Assembly (NCBI GenBank): GCA_041747075.1 | Contig: JBGTFW010000351.1 | Span: forward strand, 1 to 19,802 | Reading direction: 5' to 3' | DNA: 19,802 nt | Source: CAJQPP01 sp041747075 | Lineage (GTDB): Bacteria; Planctomycetota; Planctomycetia; Pirellulales; Pirellulaceae | Part shown: positions 14,600-19,802 of the stretch, piece after piece | How positions within the stretch are numbered: the first letter of the stretch is position 1 | Layout: every line of letters begins with the position of its first letter | The notes under the pieces: model-generated | Databases searched by the model: none | Told to the model about the DNA's origin: nothing | The model's input: only the letters and a program-made list of their open reading frames with translations | Translations under genes and position numbers: made by a program

Positions 14600-15586
14600 C
14601 TAGCTATCGGACCACGGCAGCGAGGCGATATTCGCGTTTCCGCCGCTGAGGATGACTCCAATTCGCCGCCACCGGTTATTGAACAGCACCTGGTCGGAAA
14701 GGGCCGTCGCCACGGCGACCGCCGAACTCGGCTCGATGACGTGCTTGGTTCGTTCGATGAAAAATCGCATCAGCTCAATCGTCACGGAATCCTCGACGGT
14801 AATGATCTCCCGCACCAGATCGCGAATGATCGGCCAGGTGTGTCCGCCTAAACTCGTCAGCAATCCGTCGGCAATCGTTTGAGGCGACGTTTGCTCAATG
14901 AGCTGGCCCGCGGCCTTGCTCCGCGCCGCGTCGTCGGCACCCGCGGGTTCCGCGCCGATCACGTCGATATTGTGATGCCGCGCGACAAGAGCCGTTCCGG
15001 AAACCAGCCCGCCGCCCCCGATCGGTGCGATGATCAGATCGAGTCCTCGTACTTGCTCGACAAATTCCAGTGCGGCGGTCCCCTGTCCCGCGATGACATA
15101 CGGGTCGTCAAAGGGATGAACGAGCGTGGCACCGGTTTCGTCCTGAATCCTCCGGGCCGTTTTCTCGCGGTCCGCCAGAGTTGGCTCGCAATCGATGATC
15201 GTCGCACCATAGCCGGCGACGGCCTGGCGCTTGACGGGCAACGCGGTCCTCGGCATCACGATCCACGCCGCCGCTCCGTGCAGAGCTGCGGCGGCAGCGA
15301 CCGCCTGGGCGTGGTTGCCCGAACTGTGAGTCACGACGCCGTGCCGCAGATCATCCGCCGGAATCAGGCTGATCGCGTTGAACGCGCCGCGGAACTTGAA
15401 GGCACCGACGCGCTGGAGGTTCTCGCACTTGAAAAAAATCTCGCGCGGCGTTACGTCGCGGCTGGCGCGCTCGTTGATCGAGCGGTTGGTGAGGACAGGC
15501 GTGCGGTGCGCCTTTCCCGCCAGCCGACCGGCCGCCGCAACGACATCGGCAAAGCGAACGGTAATTGGCGAAGTCGGTTCCATCAT
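14600..15586 (-). CDS. Threonine/serine dehydratase (PLP, fold type II, no ACT domain)
   Basis: This 328-residue cytoplasmic PLP enzyme is of the threonine dehydratase/serine racemase family, converting threonine to 2-oxobutyrate and ammonia (or serine to pyruvate). Lys64 in GAFKFRGA is the Schiff-base lysine, SSGNHAQA (88-95) the substrate loop, GGGGLVSG the PLP phosphate loop, and SGGN lies near the C-terminus. The length ends after the catalytic domain, without the ACT-like regulatory domains of biosynthetic IlvA, so it resembles TdcB-type or serine-racemase-like enzymes. ATG 15586 (followed by a second ATG) has GGTGAG a few bases upstream; a TTG one codon earlier is also possible. It sits alone or behind a small putative ORF; the next gene downstream on this strand has its own promoter. 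Confidence 0.9.
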   Translation of the reverse strand: MMEPTSPITVRFADVVAAAGRLAGKAHRTPVLTNRSINERASRDVTPREIFFKCENLQRVGAFKFRGAFNAISLIPADDLRHGVVTHSSGNHAQAVAAAAALHGAAAWIVMPRTALPVKRQAVAGYGATIIDCEPTLADREKTARRIQDETGATLVHPFDDPYVIAGQGTAALEFVEQVRGLDLIIAPIGGGGLVSGTALVARHHNIDVIGAEPAGADDAARSKAAGQLIEQTSPQTIADGLLTSLGGHTWPIIRDLVREIITVEDSVTIELMRFFIERTKHVIEPSSAVAVATALSDQVLFNNRWRRIGVILSGGNANIASLPWSDS

Positions 15587-15615
15587 CAAGTCTCACCGGG
15601 TTTCGGGATTCGTTC

Positions 15616-15864
15616 TCAAACGCCCGTGAGGGTACGCGTGCCCGATCGAATTTCGAACAGGAGTCCGAGCAGGAGCAAGAGCACGTGAGCCGCGCGTGAC
15701 CCCATTCCCTGAATTAACGCTCCCGCCGGGTCGGGTGGCAAGTACGGTTCCACGGGATTCATCGCCGTTAACTGTCGAAAATCCTGCCCGGCGGGGGCGA
15801 GTTGCCATTGGAGAATCCGGGACGGCTGATTAGTCTGGGCTGTCTGATCGGTTTCTATTTGCAT
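15616..15864 (-). CDS. Possible small protein with C-terminal hydrophobic segment
   Basis: An open frame of 82 codons from ATG 15864 lies in the 306-base gap between the dehydratase and ugd. The product would be polar and Gln-rich at first, with a hydrophobic run AAHVLLLLLGLLFEI near the end, consistent with a single tail-anchored membrane helix. The ATG has a weak AGG five bases upstream, and the stop lies 29 bases before the dehydratase start, which would fit an operon. The frame is also open to an ATG at 15894 that overlaps the ugd start on the other strand. I do not recognise any family. It may equally be non-coding leader sequence for ugd. Confidence 0.3.
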   Translation of the reverse strand: MQIETDQTAQTNQPSRILQWQLAPAGQDFRQLTAMNPVEPYLPPDPAGALIQGMGSRAAHVLLLLLGLLFEIRSGTRTLTGV

Positions 15865-15892
15865 CAAGACCTGAGAATTTGGAGTCCGTTCC

Positions 15893-17236
15893 ATGGAAAT
15901 CGCCATGATTGGCACCGGCTATGTGGGGCTGGTGACCGGAACCTGTTTTGCTGAAAGCGGCAACCAGGTGACCTGCGTCGATATCAACCAGCGCAAGATC
16001 GACGACCTCAACCAGGGAAAGATTCCCATTTATGAACCGGGACTGAGCGAACTGGTCCAGCGGAACGCCAGGGCAGGCCGCCTCGTTTTCACAACGGACA
16101 TCGCCAGTGCGGTGCGCGAATCGAAGGTTGTCTATCTCGCCGTCGGTACTCCGCAGGGGGAGGACGGTTCGGCGGACCTGACGGCGCTGTGGAGCGTCGT
16201 CGATTCACTGGCGAGGCATGTTCCCGACGAGGCGATCATCGTCACCAAGAGCACCGTGCCGGTGGGAACCAACCGCGCGATCCATGAGCGCCTGCAAAGC
16301 ATCAATGGCAAGCGCTATCACGTGGCGAGCAATCCCGAATTTCTCAAGGAAGGCGCGGCGATCAACGATTTCATGTATCCCGACCGGGTTGTCGTCGGGG
16401 TTCGCGACGAGGAAGTGGCGGAGGTCCTCAGGGAACTCTACTCGCCTTTTCTCCGCACCGACAAGCCGTTCCTTTCAATGTCTCCCGAAAGTGCCGAACT
16501 GACCAAGTACGTCGCCAACGCGTTGCTGGCGACCAAAATCAGTTTCATCAACGAGATGGCCAACCTGTGCGAGGCGATGAGCGGCGACATCAACGACGTG
16601 CGCCGCGGAATTGGTCACGACCAGCGGATCGGTTTTGCCTTTCTCTTTCCAGGCGTCGGCTACGGCGGAAGCTGTTTTCCCAAGGACGTTCGCGCATTGT
16701 CGAGCATGTCTTCGGCGCTCGGACTAAGCCCAACGATCCTCAACGCGGTTGATGACGTGAACAACCGCCAGAAGCATGTGATGATCCGGAAAATTCGCGA
16801 ACATTTCGGCGAGGGCGGACTGCGCGGCAAGACCGTTGCCGTATGGGGACTGGCCTTCAAGCCCAAGACGGACGACATCCGCGAAGCACCGGCGCTGGTG
16901 CTTGTCGACTGGCTGCTTGAACAGGGGTGCCGCGTCCGCGTCTTTGACCCCGAAGCGATGGAGAACGTGCGAGAGGATTACGGCGACAAGGTCGAATACG
17001 CGAATCGTTCCATCGATGCACTGAAAGGCGCCGAGCTGCTGGTCATCAATACCGAGTGGGACGCCTTCCGGCATCCGGATTTCGACGAGGTCAAGGCGAT
17101 GATGAACGAGCCGGTGATTTTTGACGGGCGGAATCTCTATGACACCCGCCAGATGGAAAAACTCGGCTTCACGTATTACTCGATCGGGCGCGTTCCCGTG
17201 CGAAAGGCCGTTCCCGCCGGGACACGGGCAGGCTGA
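15893..17236 (+). CDS. ugd: UDP-glucose 6-dehydrogenase
   Basis: This 447-residue cytoplasmic enzyme of the UDP-glucose/GDP-mannose dehydrogenase family oxidises UDP-glucose to UDP-glucuronate with two NAD+, supplying precursors for acidic exopolysaccharide and surface glycans. The N-terminal Rossmann motif is GTGYVGLVTG (GxGYxG) with VDIN, then AVGTP, KSTVPVGT, NPEFLKEG, the middle helical domain ESAELTKYVANALLATKISFINE, the active-site loop GYGGSCFPKD with catalytic Cys261, and the C-terminal UDP-binding domain beginning VAVWGLAFKPKTDDIREAP. ATG 15893 has GGAG eight bases upstream (15881-15884). The sequence fits the UDP-glucose rather than the GDP-mannose group, though motifs alone do not exclude the latter or related UDP-sugar substrates. 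Confidence 0.94.
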   Translation: MEIAMIGTGYVGLVTGTCFAESGNQVTCVDINQRKIDDLNQGKIPIYEPGLSELVQRNARAGRLVFTTDIASAVRESKVVYLAVGTPQGEDGSADLTALWSVVDSLARHVPDEAIIVTKSTVPVGTNRAIHERLQSINGKRYHVASNPEFLKEGAAINDFMYPDRVVVGVRDEEVAEVLRELYSPFLRTDKPFLSMSPESAELTKYVANALLATKISFINEMANLCEAMSGDINDVRRGIGHDQRIGFAFLFPGVGYGGSCFPKDVRALSSMSSALGLSPTILNAVDDVNNRQKHVMIRKIREHFGEGGLRGKTVAVWGLAFKPKTDDIREAPALVLVDWLLEQGCRVRVFDPEAMENVREDYGDKVEYANRSIDALKGAELLVINTEWDAFRHPDFDEVKAMMNEPVIFDGRNLYDTRQMEKLGFTYYSIGRVPVRKAVPAGTRAG

Positions 17237-17314
17237 AAATCGTTCAGGCGATTCGTCCAGGAAAAACTCCTCGCACGTTCGCATGTCAATCGGCCATGCC
17301 TGGCAAACTGCTAT

Positions 17315-17341
17315 TTGAGTTCCCGGTTTCCGCGATAGAAT
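17315..17341 (+). promoter_or_regulatory. Possible promoter of the beta-helix surface protein (TTGAGT-N15-TAGAAT)
   Basis: TTGAGT (17315-17320) and TAGAAT (17336-17341, five of six matches) precede the last gene by ~60 bases. The 15-base spacer is shorter than ideal, so this is only suggestive. Confidence 0.3.
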
Positions 17342-17402
17342 TTGGGTCGAGGGGAGATGTTCGTCCTCCTTCTTTTGATTCATGCATTCCGGGAACCATC
17401 CA

Positions 17403-19802
17403 ATGTCATCTCGCAAGCACCTTGCATCGCACTGCCGATCGATTTTCAATTCCTTGTCGGTCCTTCGGGGAAAGTGCCGACTTGCGGGAACCCGGCGTTC
17501 ACCGCGCGAGATGCAGTTCGCGGGGTCCTTCGAATGGCTCGAACCGCGACGCGTGCTTACGGCGTACACCGTCAATACGACGCTCGACATTGTTGGCGTC
17601 GACGGCAGCCTGAGTCTTCGCGAGGCCATCGTCGCCGCCGAATCCAACCTGCCCTTTGGCGACGCGCCCGCCGGTCAGTCATTCGGAGACATTATCTTCT
17701 TCGATATCGCACTGGATGGTCAGACCCTCAACCTGCTGGGGGGCGGATTCACTCTCAGCGACGATCTGGAAATCGGCGATTCGTTCGCCGAAGTCACGAT
17801 CAACGCCGGTTCGGTGTCGAGACATTTCACGATTACCGGCGGCGAGACCTTTTCATTTAACAACGTGAACCTTGTCAACGGACTGACCGGAGGCAACGGA
17901 GGCGCGGTATCGATCTCGGGTGCGGCGTTCGTGAATTTCACGGAAGTGGTGATCGCGGACAACGCCGCGGCGGGCAATGGAGGGGGAATCTTCAGCGATG
18001 GCGGAACGCTTACGTTGACCAATGTGTCGCTTCAGAACAATGACGCGACCGGACCTGGAAGCAGCGGCGGCGGCCTCTTTTCCCTCAACGGATCGGTCGT
18101 CGTTTCGAATTCGCTCGTCTCGGCCAACACGGCAACCAGCGAAGGGGGCGGATTGTGGAGCCAGACAAGACTGGTTGTTCGCGACGGGTCCCAGATCGTC
18201 GGAAACATCGCGTCCGGAAATGCGGCCGACGAGGGGGGAGGCGGACTGTACAACTACGGCGGACTGCTTCGCATCCTCGATTCCCAGGTACGCAACAATC
18301 GCGCTAATGGAATTTCAGGCAGCGGCGGCGGAATCCTCTCGACCGACGGCACGCTCGACCTGCGCCGCACCACGGTCAGCAGCAATATCGCCAATCGCGC
18401 CGGTGGCGGAATCGAAGTGATCAACGGTTACTCGCGGCTTGAGGACTCGACGCTCGGCGGAGCCCTTGCGAACAACGGAAACATTGCCGGCCCGGCCGGG
18501 TTCGCCAACCCCGGCAACGGAGGAGGCCTCCACGTCAGCGGGACGAGTGGAACGGTCGTCGATCTGCTCGGGACGGTCGTGCGAAACAATTTCGCGGCGC
18601 GCGAAGGGGGCGGATTGTGGCATCAGTCGGGTGGACTCATGCAAATACGGCTGGGAACCTTCGTGCTGAATAATGTCGCCGCCGGTCCGGCCGCCGATGA
18701 CGGAGGAGGAGGCCTTTTCAACAACGGCGGATTTGTCAACGTGCTTGACTCGCAGGTCAACGGTAACGCGGCGACGGGACTGCTCGGCAGCGGCGGCGGG
18801 ATTTTCACCATCTCAAACACCGTCAATGTTTTCAATTCGGGTATTTCAGGAAACAACGCGGTCCGCGCTGGTGGCGGCGTCGAAATCGTCGATGGAGTCC
18901 TCTTGATCACCAACTCGACGGTCAACGGGAACGCCGCGGGGAGAAACGGGACGGGTGCGCCGGGCAACGGTGGCGGCGTTCATGTGACTGGCTCGTCAGG
19001 CACGAACGTTGTCTCCGACAACAGCCTCTTTACGTCGAACATTGCCGACACCGAGGGGGGAGGACTGTGGAATCAATCGGGCAGTCGCATGGTGATGAAA
19101 AACAACACGCGTCTGTTTGGGAACAGCGCGCTGGGTGACGCGGCGGACGATGGAGGGGGGGGTGCGTTTAACAATGGCGGGCTGCTCCGCATCCTTGATT
19201 CGACGGTCGCCGGGAATTCAGCCACCGGAATTTCGGGAAGCGGCGGCGGCGTGCTTTCCACCGACGGAATTCTCAACATTCGTCGTTCGGACATTCAGGC
19301 CAATGTCGCCAATCGCGCCGGTGGAGGAATCGAGGTGATCGACGGAATCGCAATTCTTCTGCTCACGAATCTTGGCGGCGTTGACGGCAGCGACGGAAAT
19401 GTCGCGGGTCCCTCCGGGTCCGCCAATCCTGGCGCGGGCGGCGGTCTGCATATTTCCGGCAACAACGACACGTTTGTCTCGGTTCAGCAAAGCACGGTGC
19501 AAAACAATTTTGCCGCCAGCGAGGGGGGGGGACTTTGGGTTCAGGCCGGCAGCCGCCTGCATGTCGTCGGTGGTTCGCTCGTTCGAGACAATCTTTCGCA
19601 GAATGGCGGAGGACTTTACAGCAACGGCGGACGTGCGTCGATTATCGACAGCGCGTTTGCGAGCAACGACGCGACGCAATCAGGGGGCGGAATCTTTATC
19701 GAAGCGGGCGGGGAAGTCTTTTATAATACGCCTGCGATTTCCGGGAACACATCCGCGAACGTCGGCGGCGGCGTCTTCAACGCGGGACTGCTCAGTCTCT
19801 AC
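17403..19802 (+). CDS. Giant LEPR-type surface protein with POMP-like right-handed beta-helix repeats (3' end outside window)
   Basis: The frame is open from ATG 17403 (or ATG 17382, after an in-frame TGA at 17376) to the window edge: 800 codons with no stop. The basic N-terminus leads to WLEPRRVL (LEPRRVL at 46-52), the LEPR-type N-terminal domain that precedes many huge secreted planctomycete proteins. Next comes YTVNTTLDIVGVDGSLSLREAI (55-76), a CSLREA-like start of a parallel beta-helix. From about residue 150 the protein is made of ~25-residue turns of the form 'GGG(I/L)xxxGGxLxIxxSxVxxNxA', resembling chlamydial polymorphic outer membrane protein (POMP) repeats with GG(A/G)(I/L) and xxN motifs. 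It is predicted to be an extracellular or envelope-bound right-handed beta-helix, such as an adhesin or surface-layer component. No Shine-Dalgarno is obvious for either start. Confidence 0.85.
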   Translation, partial: MSSRKHLASHCRSIFNSLSVLRGKCRLAGTRRSPREMQFAGSFEWLEPRRVLTAYTVNTTLDIVGVDGSLSLREAIVAAESNLPFGDAPAGQSFGDIIFFDIALDGQTLNLLGGGFTLSDDLEIGDSFAEVTINAGSVSRHFTITGGETFSFNNVNLVNGLTGGNGGAVSISGAAFVNFTEVVIADNAAAGNGGGIFSDGGTLTLTNVSLQNNDATGPGSSGGGLFSLNGSVVVSNSLVSANTATSEGGGLWSQTRLVVRDGSQIVGNIASGNAADEGGGGLYNYGGLLRILDSQVRNNRANGISGSGGGILSTDGTLDLRRTTVSSNIANRAGGGIEVINGYSRLEDSTLGGALANNGNIAGPAGFANPGNGGGLHVSGTSGTVVDLLGTVVRNNFAAREGGGLWHQSGGLMQIRLGTFVLNNVAAGPAADDGGGGLFNNGGFVNVLDSQVNGNAATGLLGSGGGIFTISNTVNVFNSGISGNNAVRAGGGVEIVDGVLLITNSTVNGNAAGRNGTGAPGNGGGVHVTGSSGTNVVSDNSLFTSNIADTEGGGLWNQSGSRMVMKNNTRLFGNSALGDAADDGGGGAFNNGGLLRILDSTVAGNSATGISGSGGGVLSTDGILNIRRSDIQANVANRAGGGIEVIDGIAILLLTNLGGVDGSDGNVAGPSGSANPGAGGGLHISGNNDTFVSVQQSTVQNNFAASEGGGLWVQAGSRLHVVGGSLVRDNLSQNGGGLYSNGGRASIIDSAFASNDATQSGGGIFIEAGGEVFYNTPAISGNTSANVGGGVFNAGLLSLY
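18141..19802 (+). repeat. Higher-order coding repeat of ~450-468 bp inside the beta-helix gene
   Basis: Units begin at each EGGGLW motif: 18141, 18603, 19053 and 19521, giving lengths of 462, 450 and 468 bp (154, 150, 156 residues), with the fourth unit partial. Each complete unit contains about six beta-helix turns in fixed order: EGGGLW, (D)GGGG(L/A)(Y/F)N, LLRILDS-type turn, SGSGGG, RAGGG(I/V)E, and (N)PG(N/A)GGG(L/V)H. Units 1 and 3 are more alike than either is to unit 2, sharing GISGSGGG and LSTDG and the exact NRAGGGIEVI string. Confidence 0.88.

Noticed and set aside
13893..14603. Plus-strand open frame of 236 codons opposite the PQQ-repeat gene
   Set aside because: It overlaps the signal peptide, promoter and propeller of the minus-strand gene, and its product looks random.
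17238..17253. Terminator hairpin after ugd (AATCG...CGATT)
   Set aside because: The stem is only five base pairs and AT-containing, with no T-run after it.
16724..17647. Minus-strand open frame of 307 codons opposite ugd and the start of the surface-protein gene
   Set aside because: It is antisense to conserved ugd sequence, including the C-terminal UDP-binding domain, and shows no domain of its own.
17342..17860. Plus-strand frame beginning with a signal-like MFVLLLLIHAF
   Set aside because: It is tempting because of the hydrophobic start, but it becomes Arg-rich and random and is out of frame with LEPRRVL, SLREAI and the long repeat region, which define the true frame.

Overview
The window looks like a chromosomal segment of a planctomycete (Planctomycetota, possibly Pirellulales). 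The clearest marker is the 'WLEPRRVL' segment near the N-terminus of the last gene, which fits the LEPR-type N-terminal domain of large planctomycete surface proteins. Supporting signs are the high GC content, a PurA with GDEAKGK in place of the usual GDEGKGK, and secreted NPCBM-type and PQQ-repeat proteins. No tRNA, rRNA, CRISPR array, insertion sequence or phage gene was seen. Coding density is high.

Layout. (1) 1-344: 3' end of a glycine-zipper/stress-type protein. (2) 387-475: three short GTAG-headed hairpins arranged like a REPIN. (3) 569-6023, plus strand: Lon-like protease, cysteine-synthase-family enzyme, CRIGERSS-type thiosulfate sulfurtransferase, ABC-2 permease. (4) 6020-7294, minus strand: secreted NPCBM-domain protein whose stop codon shares a CTAG with the permease stop. 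(5) 7307-7475: divergent intergenic region with two strong hairpins. (6) 7476-12743, plus strand: purA, then a very tight cluster of a formate dehydrogenase gamma-type cytochrome b, FdhE, a MalK-type ABC ATPase, a PIG-L/BshB1-like deacetylase and a GNAT acetyltransferase. (7) 15586-12750, minus strand: threonine/serine dehydratase and a PQQ-repeat protein with an acidic DPF-repeat tail; a possible small ORF lies upstream of the dehydratase. (8) 15893-17236, plus strand: UDP-glucose 6-dehydrogenase. (9) 17403 to the end: a giant right-handed beta-helix protein, cut by the window edge and at least 800 residues long, built from a roughly 150-residue higher-order repeat.

How the genes fit together. 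The cysteine synthase and sulfurtransferase form a plausible sulfur-assimilation pair. The FDH gamma/FdhE pair points to a membrane formate dehydrogenase whose catalytic alpha and beta subunits must be encoded elsewhere. The BshB1-like deacetylase would fit low-molecular-weight thiol synthesis, but its partner genes are absent. The dehydrogenase supplies UDP-glucuronate for surface polysaccharide and lies next to a surface protein. Many genes are ordinary housekeeping genes. The parts most worth a second look are the REPIN-like cluster (one copy may also supply a promoter), the two-level repeat with G8-G9 tracts in the beta-helix protein, the DPF acidic tail, and the split formate dehydrogenase locus.
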